DNA of 64,000 bases, taken from the NCBI GenBank assembly GCA_014529385.2, contig CM043949.1, positions 145,189,350 to 145,253,349 of the forward strand, read 5' to 3'. Numbering within the stretch: position 1 is the first letter of the stretch; each line of letters starts with the position of its first letter. The notes under the pieces were generated by a model. That model was not told the DNA's origin. It saw only the letters and a program-made list of their open reading frames with translations, and ran no database searches. A program made the translations under genes and the position numbers. Below, one piece after another: positions 11,698-23,715 of the stretch. The DNA comes from Adiantum capillus-veneris (Eukaryota; Streptophyta; Polypodiopsida; Polypodiales; Pteridaceae).

Positions 11698-13219
11698 CTA
11701 ATCTAGAAAGAGTGAGGCCGAAGCAACTCCAAGCTCCGAGCGCAAGAGGATGAAATGTGACTCATTGAGGCATTTGGTCAAAATGTCTGCAATCATCTGG
11801 TCACTTGGATAGTGTTCAACCATAATGGTTCCTTTGTGTACTTCATACCTGACATAATGATAATGGACAGCAATGTGCTTTGAATTATTATGTTGAACGT
11901 AGTCTTTTGCAAGACTAATAGCACTTTGGTTGTCACACCGCAAGGGTGTGCTAGAAAGAGGAGAGTGACCAATATCAACCAGTATTTGTCGAAGCCAAAT
12001 CAACTTACGAGCTGCAAGTGATGCCGCAACATATTATGACTCAGTCATAGAAATTGCAACACAACGTTGTTTCTTGCTGGTCCAAGAAACAAGACAACCA
12101 TGTATAAAGAATCAATTTCCACTAGTAGATCGCATAGATAAATGTGAGCTTGCCCAGTCTGCATCTGTGTAACCCAAAAGAGAAAGAGATTGCATAGAAT
12201 CCGATGTGAGTTGTTGTCGATAGACTAAACCAAAATCTGTAGTGCCTTTCAAGTATTTCAATACACGCTTTGCAGCAGACCAATGCTTAAGAGAAGGACA
12301 TGCAAGATGTTGTCCAAGATAATTAGCAACAAACAAAATATCAGGATGAGTGTTCATGCCAACAAACTGAAGACATCCAATCAAGTTAGCATAAGGTTGA
12401 TTTGTGACAAGTTGACCGCCATTGTCAGAAGTATTCTTCGTAGAGCTCGCAAGACAATGTGTGTTGGCTGAATGTACAGATTCCATACCAAATTTTTGAA
12501 TAGTATCTGCAATAAACTTTGATTGTCGAAGGAATAAAATACCTTTTGTACGGTTCCATTGGATTTGAATGCCAAGACAAGAGTGAATCTCTCCAAGATC
12601 CACCATATCGAATGCAGAAGACAATAACTTTTTCAACTTGTTGAAGAAATCCCAAATCATTGGAAACAAGGATGGTATCATCCACATAAAGAGCAAGAAT
12701 CACAAAACTACTACCTTGGCATTTTATGTATAAGTTGGGGTCTCACGAGCAAGAGATGAATCCTTTAGAGGTAAGAAAAAGATCAAATTTTGTATACCAG
12801 GCTCGCGAAGCTTGTTTGAGACCATATAGTGCCTTATGGAGTTGAGCAACAAGATCTTCTTTACCTAGAATAACAAACACTTCTGGTTGTTCCATATAAA
12901 TTTCCTCTTCCAAGTCACCATTAAGAAAAGCAGTTCGCACATCCATTTGATGAGCTTCTAAATCAAATTGAACAGCAAATGCCAATAAAACTCGAACACT
13001 TGTAATGCGAACAACTGGTGAAAAAGTCTCTTGATAATCAACACCAGCTACTTGGGAGTAACCTTTTGCAGCTAAACGCGCCTTGAACTTGTCAAAAGAT
13101 CCATCTGCTTTTACTTTTGTCTTATACACCCACTTACATTTAATAGCTGTATGACCAGGAGGTAATTCAGTTAGTATCCATGTACCTTTAGAGATAAGAG
13201 AATCGTACTCTGCTTCCAT
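11698..13219 (-). pseudogene. copia reverse transcriptase and RNase H, frameshifted
   Basis: The RT begins with WVYKTKVKADGS, FKARLAAKGYSQ and HQMDVRTAFLNGDLEEEIYM (13219-12743), which are standard copia RT blocks. The catalytic YVDD lies in ALYVDDTILV near 12690, in a different frame from both neighbours. The thumb and connection follow (LGIQIQWN, AAKRVLKYLKGTTDFGLVY), then RNase H (GYTDADWA near 12150, CDNQSAI near 11935, HIAVHYHYVR). In-frame stops follow the RSTSGN residues at 12112 and again before the ARKLIWLRQ block. The catalytic residues survive but the polyprotein cannot be read through. Confidence 0.88.
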
Positions 13220-13811
13220 AGCCTCTTGCCATTGATCCTTTTGTGGTGAAGAGATAGCTTCATCATAAGTAACGGGATCTTCAGAAGTAGAAAAAGCATT
13301 ATCACCAATATCGTCATCATAAACATGACATGAGCCATGTCCAAATCAATAGGCAGATCAACAAAAATATCAATATCATCATTGGCAACATTTGGAATGG
13401 ATGGTTGTGAAGAGGAAAGTTGCTCTATAGAAAGAGTTTCATATTATGAAAGAAATGAAAAAGCCTGAAGCAATGATTTAGTATCATCAGAATCATCCAT
13501 GGACCATGAGCCTCCCATAAGTTGTTCGTTAAAAGTAGCATCACGATTCACAATTACTTTCTTGGAGGAAGGGTCATAGAATTTATAGCCTTTGGAAGTG
13601 TCAGAATATCCAATAAAAATAACTTTAAGACCAAGAGCATCAAGCTTTGTTCGTGTTTCTTTGGAAACATGAATATAAGCAATACATCCAAAGGTTCGAA
13701 AATGAGATACAGAAGGAATGTCACCTGTCCATGCTATGATGGGTATCTTACCAGAGGGTGCAGTAGTAGGAAGATGATTTTGATAAATGTTGCTGTCAAA
13801 GTAGCTTCAGC
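13220..13811 (-). pseudogene. copia integrase C-terminal region, frameshifted
   Basis: Between the integrase core and RT a shifted frame reads VIFIGYSDTSKGYKFYDP, the conserved block that ends copia integrase, followed by an acidic Ser-rich linker. It is out of frame with the upstream gag-IN ORF and interrupted by stops, so a small insertion or deletion split the original polyprotein near 13810. Confidence 0.75.
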
Positions 13812-15884
13812 CTAGAAAACATGAGATAAGCCAGAATGAATCAGCATACATCTTACAACATTGAGAATAGTGCGATTCTTTCGTTCAGCAACACCGTTCT
13901 GTTGAGGCGAATATGGAATAGTGTGTTCATGATGAATTCCAATGTCAGCACAGTAACTCACAAAATCTCGAGAAACATATTCGCCTCCATTGTCACTACG
14001 AAGCTTCTTAAGGCGACGACCAGTTTGAAGTTCAGCAGCCTTGTGGAGTTGTTTGAAAACAGATAAGGCTTCATATTTTTGTCTAAGTAGAAATACAGTC
14101 GTATACCTTGAGAAACCATCAATGAAAGTAATGAAGTAGCGATATTGTGATCTCGAAGAAGGTAGAGGTCCACATATATCAGTATGAACAAGATCCAATA
14201 TGTCATGAGAATGAGTTGTATTTGAAAGAGGAAAGGGTTTACGATTGTGTTTCCCAAGAGCACAAAATTCACAAATTCCCATATGGGGATGGGCTTTAAG
14301 ATCCATGCCATGAACAAGATCACAACGTTGAAGATCAAAGAGTTTTGAGAAATCAGCATGAACAAAACGGTGATGCCATACTTTGAAATCATGATCACCT
14401 GGAGCAGTGACAATATTTGCTACAGCATTGTTGAGAGAGAGTTCAAACAAATTACCATTTCGAGGAGTAGTGGCTATAGTCTGTCCATCTTTCTCAATTC
14501 GGCATTTGGTATGATCAAATCCAACAAACAGACCAAGATCAACAAGTCTAGCAACTGAAAGAAGATTACGTTGAAGATTTGGTACATGTAATACTCTTCG
14601 CAAAATTCGAGTGGAGGAAGATAAGGTACCAAGATATAAGTCTCCAATACCATTTACTTGACAAGTAATATCATCAGCAAGATAAACAACACGTTGAACT
14701 GGCAGTGGATGATAGTTATGGAGCCACTTAGACTGATATGTCATATTTCCTGTAGCACCAGAATCGACAATAAAAAGTGATCCATCACGTACATGAAGTA
14801 TTCTGTCTGGAGCAACTGAACATAGGACGCAGCTTGTTTCTGGTACAATGTTGTTTCGATGTTCAGTAGCATATGCTCTATTCCGATCTGTGTCGAATCG
14901 ACGCTTATAACACATATGAGTGGGATGATCAGATCGTCCACAATATTCACAACAACAAGAAGAAGAGTCTCTAGATAGACGTGGTTGTTTTCTGGTAATA
15001 TTGTGTTCTTCATCATATTGACGTGCCCAACAATCATCTTCAGTATGACCATTTCTATTGCAGTAAGAACATTGCTTATTAGGAAATTTGAGACGAGAGA
15101 AAATAGTACCGCGACGGCCACATCTGTGGTTTCCTAGTTGAAATGGACGCCTTCGAGGATAAAAAGCACGTTCCATCTGTTGTGACTCAGTCTCCTCTTG
15201 TGAAATCATAGCTGTATCGTGACCAGCATTCCGACGTTCTTGACGTTGAGAGTATTCAATTAAAGACATGCAAGCCTGGTCGAAATCAAGACCATCTTTA
15301 TTAGAAAGAATAGTAACAATGTTATCATAAGAAGAGTCCTTCACCTTATCAAGGAGAAGTGTAATCAGTTGCTTTTGTGGAGCAGGATCACGGACAGCAC
15401 CAAGCTGATTAATAATAGATTTGAAAGATTCAATATGTCCCGTCATGGTAGTACCAACTTCATATTGTAACTTGTTAAGCAACCCTCTCAAATAAAGTAT
15501 TTCTGTAACAAATTTCTTCTGAAAGTTTTCAATAAGGTACTTCCATACGTCCTGGGAAGTAGGCAGTTCATACATATCAAGCAAAAGGGAATCAGTAAGA
15601 GCAGAAAGAATATACCGACGAGCTACTTTATCACGTCGTTGCCAATCCGTATAAGCAACATTCCAATCTTCAAATATAGGTCCTTCAGTGATAAGCACGT
15701 TATCATTATCCGTATCAACAGGCTGAGGCGGACAAACACGATTTCCAAGAACAACATCGGAGAGTTCATCGCCTTCAAGAATTAACAACATCTTTGCTTT
15801 CCAACCTGGAAATCCTTGACCTTGGAAAGGAGGAACAGAACGCTGGCCAGAAGGAAAGCCGTTGACGAGAATATTCATAACCAT
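13812..15884 (-). CDS. copia gag-protease-integrase part of the polyprotein
   Basis: The frame is open from 16142, but gag homology starts at VPPFQGQGFPGWKAKM, so I place the likely start at the Met at 15884; upstream residues look like untranslated leader. Downstream come two CCHC zinc knuckles (CSYCNRNGHTEDDC and CEYCGRSDHPTHMC, residues ~360 and ~400 counted from 16142), the aspartic protease site IVDSGATGNM (~460), the HHCC integrase finger (WHHRFVH, CEFCALGK), and the DDE integrase core with D in HTDICGPL, D in RSDNGGEY and E in NGVAERKNRT. All catalytic residues are present. The ORF ends at 13812, where the pol frame is lost. Confidence 0.9.
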   Translation of the reverse strand: MVMNILVNGFPSGQRSVPPFQGQGFPGWKAKMLLILEGDELSDVVLGNRVCPPQPVDTDNDNVLITEGPIFEDWNVAYTDWQRRDKVARRYILSALTDSLLLDMYELPTSQDVWKYLIENFQKKFVTEILYLRGLLNKLQYEVGTTMTGHIESFKSIINQLGAVRDPAPQKQLITLLLDKVKDSSYDNIVTILSNKDGLDFDQACMSLIEYSQRQERRNAGHDTAMISQEETESQQMERAFYPRRRPFQLGNHRCGRRGTIFSRLKFPNKQCSYCNRNGHTEDDCWARQYDEEHNITRKQPRLSRDSSSCCCEYCGRSDHPTHMCYKRRFDTDRNRAYATEHRNNIVPETSCVLCSVAPDRILHVRDGSLFIVDSGATGNMTYQSKWLHNYHPLPVQRVVYLADDITCQVNGIGDLYLGTLSSSTRILRRVLHVPNLQRNLLSVARLVDLGLFVGFDHTKCRIEKDGQTIATTPRNGNLFELSLNNAVANIVTAPGDHDFKVWHHRFVHADFSKLFDLQRCDLVHGMDLKAHPHMGICEFCALGKHNRKPFPLSNTTHSHDILDLVHTDICGPLPSSRSQYRYFITFIDGFSRYTTVFLLRQKYEALSVFKQLHKAAELQTGRRLKKLRSDNGGEYVSRDFVSYCADIGIHHEHTIPYSPQQNGVAERKNRTILNVVRCMLIHSGLSHVF

Positions 15885-16142
15885 ATCTTGTTGCGAGAAG
15901 ACGTATAAGATAAGGTCACAGAATCTGCACATCATATATGGTGAAGGCCGCAATTGAGAACGAGAGAGATATGAGTACTGCGTTCTATCAACGATAAACG
16001 TAAGAAGGATGCTCAAGGAACATCCAAAGATGTGAGAGACGTCACCCAAAAAAGGCAGGGTAAAGAAGACGTGAATAATAAATGAGTCCTCAAAATAGAG
16101 TGGCGTGAGACGCAAGATTGACGGCCACAATACGAATAGCAA

Positions 16143-16615
16143 AAAGCTAAATCTCCTCGAAAAAAGTTAATGCTAAAATAAGAAAAACGATCGCGGACGC
16201 TTCACGAAGAAGTAGGACGAAGAAAGCTGCATCAAGATCAATTGCAGTAAAAACAACATAACTTTCTGCTGCGAACTCCGATTGACGCAAACCTAGAACT
16301 CAAATTGAAGAGATCGAGGAGACGAACAAGTTCTGGATAAAAAGCTTTTTCCGTTTCTCCAAATTTTAAGCAGAACATCAAGAAAAATTGAGATGAAGTT
16401 CAGGGTGTCATCAACAAGAAAACGTAATCAACGATTAGATTGATTAGAAATAAACGCCACATAAAACACTAATCATATTCGTCTTAACACAAAACAACCA
16501 CAGTTAACAAGAATCAACGCTCAAAAATAAAATTTATAACAATTTTGAATCTTACATGCGAATCGCATACACATACTGTTGTCACCATGAATTGAATCGG
16601 CGCGTGATCGTTACC
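16143..16615 (-). other. copia 5' leader between primer site and gag
   Basis: No ORF with homology. This position corresponds to the untranslated leader where packaging signals normally lie; none can be pinpointed by eye. Confidence 0.6.
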
Positions 16616-16627
16616 GCTCTGATACCA
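16616..16627 (-). promoter_or_regulatory. primer-binding site, initiator-Met tRNA type
   Basis: On the minus strand TGGTATCAGAGC abuts the 5' LTR. This is the classical plant copia site complementary to the 3' end of initiator tRNA-Met. Confidence 0.93.
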
Positions 16628-16770
16628 TGTTGAGATGTAGAGAGAAAGAGAGAGAGACGAGACAAGAGACACACCATATACGCTCCCAAAGACTGATTCA
16701 TATTGAGGACAAGATACAAATATATAGGTGAGACCAAGTTCAGTAGAGTGAGCCATATATAGCTCCAACA
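16628..16770 (-). repeat. 5' LTR of the copia element
   Basis: 143 bases, same TGTTG...CAACA ends as the left copy, with two substitutions. It directly adjoins the primer site, which fixes the element's orientation. Confidence 0.95.
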
Positions 16771-18472
16771 TTCCCAAGCTTTGCTTTGCTGAGCAGAGAG
16801 ATCTTTTGCAAAGCGAAAAGTAAAAAATGGACGAAACAAACATAGCTTGAAAGTTACTAACCTTGTCCCCCACTTGTGGTCAGGTTTTTGGTAATCTGCT
16901 AGAATCTGGCTCATAGCCATATGTACTGCTTGAGTGAGTTAGCGTATGTATCATATACACCCTCGTGGGATGTAAAAACCTGCAAACATCGTAGCAAGTT
17001 TTCCTACGTTCGTATGCTAAGAGCATAATCCAAACTCTGGAAACCGCGATGCCAAATACTAAAAAGGAAGCTTTGATTTACATGAGTACTCATGGAGTTC
17101 TGGTGCGTATAGCTAACAGATACTCTTGCCAATTGACAATGGCATAGCAAAAGAAAGTCGACCGTGTCGAGCATTTACAGATAATCGACCTTGTTGAGTT
17201 GTACCACGTATAAAACTTTGCCTAGGAACCATGGCCTAGCAAAAAGAAAAATCTAAAATGCGACATAGAGAAACCCCCGTTGGCTTCTCAAGCTGATGAG
17301 TGATTTGTACCCACTGGCCGTATTGTCATAAAACACGAATGAAGTTCAATAAAGAAAAGATCCTTGTAGAACCATAGGTAATGGTCGGACTTGCCAAGGT
17401 ACATGTGTTGCCTTCATCAAGGGTAGCAACAGGCTGTGCCAATCTCCGTGAGATTCTTATGCAACACCATGTCCTGACCTTTAGCAGGCATGGAAAAAAG
17501 AAAAAAAACATGGCTTTTAAATGATAACATTACTCACTCAAGCCTTGTTTCTGGAATACTCGCATCGGCTTGCCTTGTCGTACTAGCTTGGTTCAGTGTG
17601 CCAATGTTCTAAAGAACTCGCATCGACTTGCCTTGTCATACTGGCTTGGTTGAATTTGATGCATGATTTTGTTGAATTCCCTTTGAGATGTGCTCCACTG
17701 GTGACAATCTTTCATGTTTACATGGAGTTCAAGAAAGCCTTGCTTCTCCACCACCATGCTCTGCATGGGTTCTGCATAAGTTTCATACTTTGTGGTGATC
17801 GTAAGTTGAAATATTTGCTTGCTTCAAGCATCTCCCTCCTTGAGAGCTCGACTACACATGGTTAGCCATTGTTACCGCAAATGAAGTCGAAACCTAGGCC
17901 ATGCCGTTCCATGGTCTCAATGTAATATATGATATTGTGGTGGATGTCTGCAATTTTTGAAATTGCAGTGGTTTGTTCAAAGATTCTGCACTGCATCACA
18001 TGTCGTTACTTGTTGTCGCTCTGGCTCTATAGTCGAGGATAGGAGGAAAATACCTTCGTATGCACAAGGTGAGAAAGACCCCTAGCCAAGATATTTTTTT
18101 TGGGTCATATTTTTTGGATCTAAGCATAGCGGGCTCTTCCCTGTGTAAAACTAAAAGCTCAAACAAGCTATGGCGCAGCTGACAGTGGCGTGCCGACAGA
18201 TTGCATCGAGAGCAGAGAGATTGGTTGCAAATCTCACATGGTGCAGAATCAAAACATCCCCAGCAGGTCGGGTGATGCCAGCAAGACCGAACTCGTTCCA
18301 TTTACTGCTAGCTGACTTCTCCTTCCCCCTCATGCTAGGGTCATTGCACGTGGGCTTTCCCCATCCTCCTTCTCTGTCGCCTATCAAGGACTACTGCCCA
18401 CGACCTTGCTTCCTTGGTGCATGAGCATGCAAAATTGGTTGGCTCCACGCCCCCCTTGCCCAAAATAGACCC
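16771..18472. other. no gene supported
   Basis: No reading frame shows a known motif. Part of the right side may be the internal region of the LTR element whose primer site is at 18473-18484 and which would extend leftwards on the minus strand, but no gag or pol residue pattern is visible. A near-duplicate phrase around 'actcgcatcg.cttgccttgtc' occurs at about 17560 and 17615. Confidence 0.4.
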
Positions 18473-18484
18473 GCTCTGATACCA
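18473..18484 (-). promoter_or_regulatory. second primer-binding site, initiator-Met type
   Basis: The minus strand reads TGGTATCAGAGC, one base away from a TGTAAGG...-type LTR end at 18486. The match to the iMet site is the same 12 bases as in the copia element at 16616-16627. Confidence 0.8.
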
Positions 18485-18485
18485 A

Positions 18486-18955
18486 TGTAAGGCCCCTTGT
18501 GGGACTGCCCTCAGAGTGATCCTCCCAACCACCCATTAAATAGCCCCTTGGGCCTCATTCCCTATCCACACTAGTAGCCGGCCCCTTGGGCCTGGTCCTT
18601 GACCAGCGGGCATTACCCTTGGCATCATAGAAACAATAAACTTCATAATTTCCATGAAAAGGTGATGTAAAGAAACAATTGAAGGGATAACAAGGTTATT
18701 TTACAAAGACCCTTGCCATGTGGCACTTATCCAGCCAAAGAATCCAACGGCCTCAGTGTTGCAACAACCTTGCACAATGAACCCTATGGCCTTGCGCAGG
18801 CCAAAACTCTTAATCTCTCTCCTCCACTCTCCCTTTCATGCCTGGTCCTACTCGACTTTTCCTTCAAGCCGAGGAGGAATCTTTTTGGATTCCCCTTAAT
18901 GAACCTCAAAAGTAAAATTTGGCAATCTTTGGAGATTCCTTGCCTTCCTCTCTTC
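18486..18955 (-). repeat. LTR of a truncated element with iMet primer site
   Basis: Starts with TG next to a primer-binding site, so this is the 5' LTR of a minus-strand element. Its outer end is not determinable because no second copy occurs in the window; the right boundary given is approximate and lies before a SINE candidate. Class (copia or other) is unknown since no coding region survives. Confidence 0.5.
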
Positions 18956-18959
18956 AGAG

Positions 18960-19056
18960 TAGACTAGCACATGCAAAGCAAAACTCCACAACAATTCCCG
19001 ACATCGAACTCTAGACCTAAAGAGATAAAGGTTAATATGTTACCCATGCCACCTCA
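18960..19056 (-). repeat. tRNA-derived SINE candidate
   Basis: On the minus strand an A-box-like tggcatgggtaa is followed after about 30 bases by a B-box-like gagttcgatgtc, the arrangement of a tRNA-derived SINE head. It joins the gypsy relic immediately after its integrase zinc-finger codons, suggesting that it marks the truncation point. Confidence 0.4.
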
Positions 19057-22000
19057 TCTCTTTCCCATTTTTTGACAGGATAAACAAGATTTTCACCAAT
19101 GGTTAACATCCCACTGAATACTTGGCCACACATAGCCTTCTTGCAAAATTTTATGCAACATGATCTTCATGGCAAAATGGCCTCGAAGATCCCTTATGAT
19201 TTTCTTCCAAAATCTTGTAGATTTCCTCTTTCCAAGGCACACAACGGAATACTATATCACTTCCTTTCATGTAAAGCACATCATCAAGCATTTTGTATTT
19301 TCTACCTTTTCTTATAAAAGCATACTTTTTGGATGATGGTAGACCCTGAGGTAAAACACCTGTCAACAGATAGTCTACCTCCTTTGATAAAACTTCCCTT
19401 CCATGATATAAAGGGGCATTAGCCTTCAGCACAAACACATAAGTGATCATTTCTTTGGCAATGTCATGAGATTATTCATTTTGAGACCTTCCAATATGCT
19501 GCAAACTCCATGATTCAAACTTTTTAAGTAACAATTTCACCTTGAATCATAAATGTTTTAGTTTAGAATTCTTATTCTTCCATACTCCCAATACTTGCTT
19601 CACAACCAACAAGGCATCTCCTTTGATTTGTAGGCATCTAATTCCCAACTATAAATAGATGTGCATGACACCTTCAAGAGCCATGTACTCTACTTCATTG
19701 TTACTTTTTGCATCAAGTTTTAGTCCTTGTTTCCTTACAAGTTTTCTTTGTGCATTATAGATGACAATTCCTCCATAAGCAGCATCATGACTTCTTCGAT
19801 AAGAGCCATCCAAACATAAGTGAATCATTGGATATGGAAAGAGGTTCCATATTTTTCCTTTGCACCACCTCTTCCTTAACCAAAACAAGAGTCTCTTTAT
19901 AAGTGAGTAAATCTACCAAGGTAGCCCGAGTACTCTCTTCCATTAAAAAAGTGAATTGAAACTATTGAATTTCAATAACCCATTTCATCATTGTCTTTGA
20001 TATATTTGAGTTATTAAACAATTGAGGAAGCAATGAATAATTGGTGAGAAAAGTGAACAACTTTTGCAACAATTAATGTGTAAATTGTCTGCAAGCATAA
20101 ACCATACTGGTCATCACCGATTCAATTTTCTAAGTAATCTCTTTCATGTGGATTTTTCACTCTACTAGCATAATGAACAGGCTTCATATACTCAGATTCC
20201 TTCCCCCTTTGGAACAACACAGCTCCAATGGCATCATTTCCCAATGATGGATTAACATAAAATTTACTTTCCCAGTTCAGGAGCTTGCATAATAGGTAGT
20301 GTACTCAAAACATCTCTCACTCTGTCAAAAAAATCTTCAAAGTCATGTGTCCACTCCAATGGATCATTCTTAACCATTTGCTACAATGGATATAATAATT
20401 GTCATGGCAAGATATAAATTGAGACAGATATTTAAACTTCTTTATGAAAGTGGCCAATTGTCTTGTATCCTTTGGGGATGACAACAATAACAAGGCTTCT
20501 ACTTTCTTTGGATCTGCCTCAATCCCATTTTCTGAATTGCATGTCGAAGAAGCTTCACTCTTGGCTCTACCAAATGAAATTTCTTAGGGTTAATTGACAC
20601 CCACATCATCATACCTTGCAAAAGTCATTTCAAGCTTCTAAATATTCTCTTTCCTTGAATTGTATACACAAAACTCATCTATGAACCGTTTGACAAACTT
20701 CCCAAGGAACGGGGTAAGGACCCAATCCACTTTTCTTTCAAAAGCTCTGGGTCCATTTGTCAAGGAAGGCAGCAAAAGTGGAAACAACCCCATGGAGTGA
20801 TTAAAGTAGTGTTTTTTTGGTCTTCAAGAGCAAGGATACGTTGGAAATACCCTAAATAGCCATCACAAACACTATATCTTTCAAAGCCATCCATTGCATC
20901 CAAACATTGATTAATGAAAGTTAAGGGATAAGGATCTTTCTTGGTCATTGCATTTAATGGCTTATAATCAATCCAAACTCTCCAATGCCCATCTTTATTG
21001 GGAGTAACCACTACATGGCTCACCCATTCAGCATTATCAACCGGCACAATGAACCTTGTATCCAAAAGTTTATCCACTTCTTCCTTTAAAGAATTCATTT
21101 GCTCCTTACCCATCCTTCTTAATTTATGTCTTATTGGTTTGGCCCCTTCAACTAGTTCAATCTTTACAAGATTTTAAGTAAAACCCCTTATTTCTTGATA
21201 TGAAGTGATGAAAATATTTGAAAACATTTCCAACATTGTTAAGTACTCTCTTCTTTCTCCTTGTGTCAAATTAGTAAACATGTTTTGAATCAACCCCTTC
21301 TTCATTGGCAACTCTTGTTTAGGCTGCATCAGCTCCTCGAGTTGTTCTAAATGGCTTGAAGCATTTATATCCCCTCACACTTGCATTACTTCACCAATTT
21401 CTCTCTTCTCCTCATCCAACAACGAGAATGACACTTCACCCTCATCACTAGAACTAGAAGTAGTGCTACTTTCTGAATCTTTAGAGCTGTCTTCACTAGT
21501 AACTTTGGATTCATCATTTTCACTCACATCTTCTAGTGGCAAAGTTTGCTTGGTAGTCATATCAAACACCCTCTTCTCACCCTTCTTGCCATACACACAG
21601 ATTGTGCCCTTTCCCCAACCTTGTATAGCACCAACAACTGTCAACCAAGGTCGTCCCAAAATAAGAGGAAAAGCTCCCAAGCTAGCTGGCATAACATGAT
21701 AGTTTACTATAACCTTCATGTTGAAGACTTCAACTTCCAAATTCTTAATCAGCCCCAAACACTTCACTTTGGCATGGCTTTCTAGTCGAATCTTGAACCC
21801 ATAGCTTCCGCATGTAATGAGACCTACACTCTCAATACACGACTATGTGATCACAAAAACTTGAGCACCTCCATCAATGTAGGCCTCTCCCATGGCCACA
21901 CGTTTGTGCCAAGCGTTCACCACAGGACAAAGGTAACTCTACCACAACCAATACTTTGACTTGTTCATGCTTCAGATCTTTCTCTGGATGTACTAATGAC

Positions 22001-22125
22001 TTCCACTGCCTGTTAAGTTTGGGCACCATATTCATCAATTGTCCAAAAGTACAATTTACTTTCCTCCCAATCAAGTCTTCTTTTAAACTGTAATCTGTTT
22101 GGCCTTTTCCCAAAGGTAAATTTTC
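19057..22125 (-). mobile_element. truncated Tat-like Ty3/gypsy relic (copy 1)
   Basis: Minus-strand order: protease region with ILGRPWL (21375-21767, followed by a long acidic Ser/Glu tail), RT with RVWIDYKPLNAMTKKDPYPL and YSVCDGYLGYFQ (20760-21113), a catalytic-site remnant FIDEF instead of the usual DD, RNase H (KPVHYASR), a second archaeal-type RNase H (LCLDGSYRRSHDAAYGG, NNEVEYMALEG, 19649-19888), and the start of integrase (YVWPSIQWDVNHW, CQKMGKR near 19060). A second RNase H marks the Tat group of plant gypsy elements. Many stops and frameshifts; gag, LTRs and most of integrase are missing. Confidence 0.85.
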
Positions 22126-22167
22126 TACTTCAAGTTGTTTGTTTTTTTCTTCTAGTTCACTCCAAAG

Positions 22168-23715
22168 TTTTATTTTTTTAATAGTGATGGTGTATTTACT
22201 TATAGAAGTTTATTGTGTAGTAGCTCAAAAGAGTATTGTTATTATTTGTGTTAGTCTATAGTATATTTAAAAGACTTGCTCATTGTTTTTCAAAAACTTT
22301 TGTATATGTTCAGTACCAAATAAATTTGTAATGGTGCAATATTATTTTAGAAGAAGCACGATCGGACAAAAATGTGAGATATATAGTAAAAATTAAAAAT
22401 ATTACTCTCAATGGTCGTAAAACAATTTTTTTTGTCTTGAGCGATAGTTTGTTTTTTTCTTAAATGATATATTATAGTCTTCATTACTGATATGTATTTC
22501 AAGGAAGCAAATTGTGTTCGCAAATTAATCAAAGATATTTTGAAAAAATCCAAGAGTACAATGTCTCTTAGACCAAAGAAGGATCGTTTTTTTGTTCTGT
22601 ATTGTTTAAGTAGTATTAATGAACGGTCTTTTTTATACTGATAGTATATAGTACTATAATTTGTACTCATTTGTTCAGCTCTCTTTTCAATTTTTTAAAA
22701 TCTATCTATATGTGGTTAAGTGAATTATGTCCGTGTTTATTGGTAGTTTATCTAGGATTTGTAGGGAGAGACAAGAAAGGAGCATCGGAGGCCCATGAGG
22801 GAAAATATATGCTAAGGCTAGGGAATAATATTCCCAACTTGGAGGACCACAAAAAACCATGGAACTAAGCTAAAACTCGATCTAAACATGGCTAGATATA
22901 AACCGACATGAGAAACCTACCTCACACGACATGAGAAACCTACCTCACATTGGCCGGGTACAGCCACAAAACAACCCTCACTCCCTAACACCCATACCTG
23001 GGAGAAACTGAAACCGGTTGGACGAATCTACACAGATGCCTGAACTCTTAACACTGCTGGTCCCAATAGTATGTCGACCTTCTCCCTAGTCTCTTTTCAT
23101 TGAATGTCTACTAATTTTCATATTTTTATTATTATTCGTACATGCTCCTATTTGTGACAATTGTTGGCATAAAAGCTAACATGGCAAGTGTACGGACACT
23201 GCTAAAGTGGCATCTTTCCTGCAAGATTGCACCCTGGTCACCAATTACTGATATCAATTGACATTGTGTATGCTTCTGAGCACTTGTAAAAGTAGCCAAT
23301 AAGTGAGTTTCTTTTAAGTCCAAGTGTCTATAAGTATAAGGCTAGGCGCCATTAGCACTAAGATTATGTGAGTGGGCTTACAGTATAAATTGTAACCAAC
23401 ATCTTGGTTTAATTAAACAAAGAAGTACCGCAAGGGGCACCTGTTGGAGGGGCCATTATCTTTGAGAGGTAAAACTCCACCCCAATGTGGCTTGCCTCCA
23501 ATGTTCTCTTTCAGTGCAAGTTTGTTGTTTTCACACAGTTTGTGATACAATTGAATTGTTTTACCACCATATCAGGTGACTTGGTAGTTTAACATTGTAG
23601 CCTTTTAGGGTAGTCCTTAAGGCATTGAAGACTAGCTCCCCAATGAAACCTCCATTCCCAATCTCTTCTAAACGGCACCCCCCCCCCTTTTTTTTTACCA
23701 TGCCAGCCTCCTATT
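22168..23715 (+). repeat. left arm of a ~1.6 kb inverted repeat
   Basis: This segment matches 32582-34208 in reverse complement over its whole length, by eye about 90% or better. Shared markers include the AT-rich block near 22350-22670, the phrase ggaataatattcccaac near 22820, and caattgacattgtgtatgc near 23255. Its outer edge starts near tttttttaatagtgatgg, next to the truncated gypsy relic. It has no coding motif. It may be one of two LTR-like elements in opposite orientation or one arm of a very large inverted-repeat transposon. Confidence 0.8.

Larger units (their letters stand above)
11332..16770 (-). mobile_element. Ty1/copia LTR retrotransposon with 143-bp LTRs
   Basis: A 5.4 kb element on the minus strand with both LTRs, a primer-binding site, a polypurine tract and gag-PR-IN-RT-RNase H order. 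The IN-before-RT order defines Ty1/copia. Flanking 5-mers are tgccc and ttccc, a target duplication with one mismatch. LTRs differ at 2 of 143 positions, so insertion looks recent, yet pol has several frameshifts and stops. LTRs this short are at the low end for copia elements. Confidence 0.93.

Noticed and set aside
22347-22670. 107-codon Tyr/Lys/Phe-rich ORF, with a matching ORF in the other inverted arm
   Set aside because: Matching ORFs at 33669-33944 reflect the shared repeat; composition is AT-driven and the frame is not conserved to the same ends.
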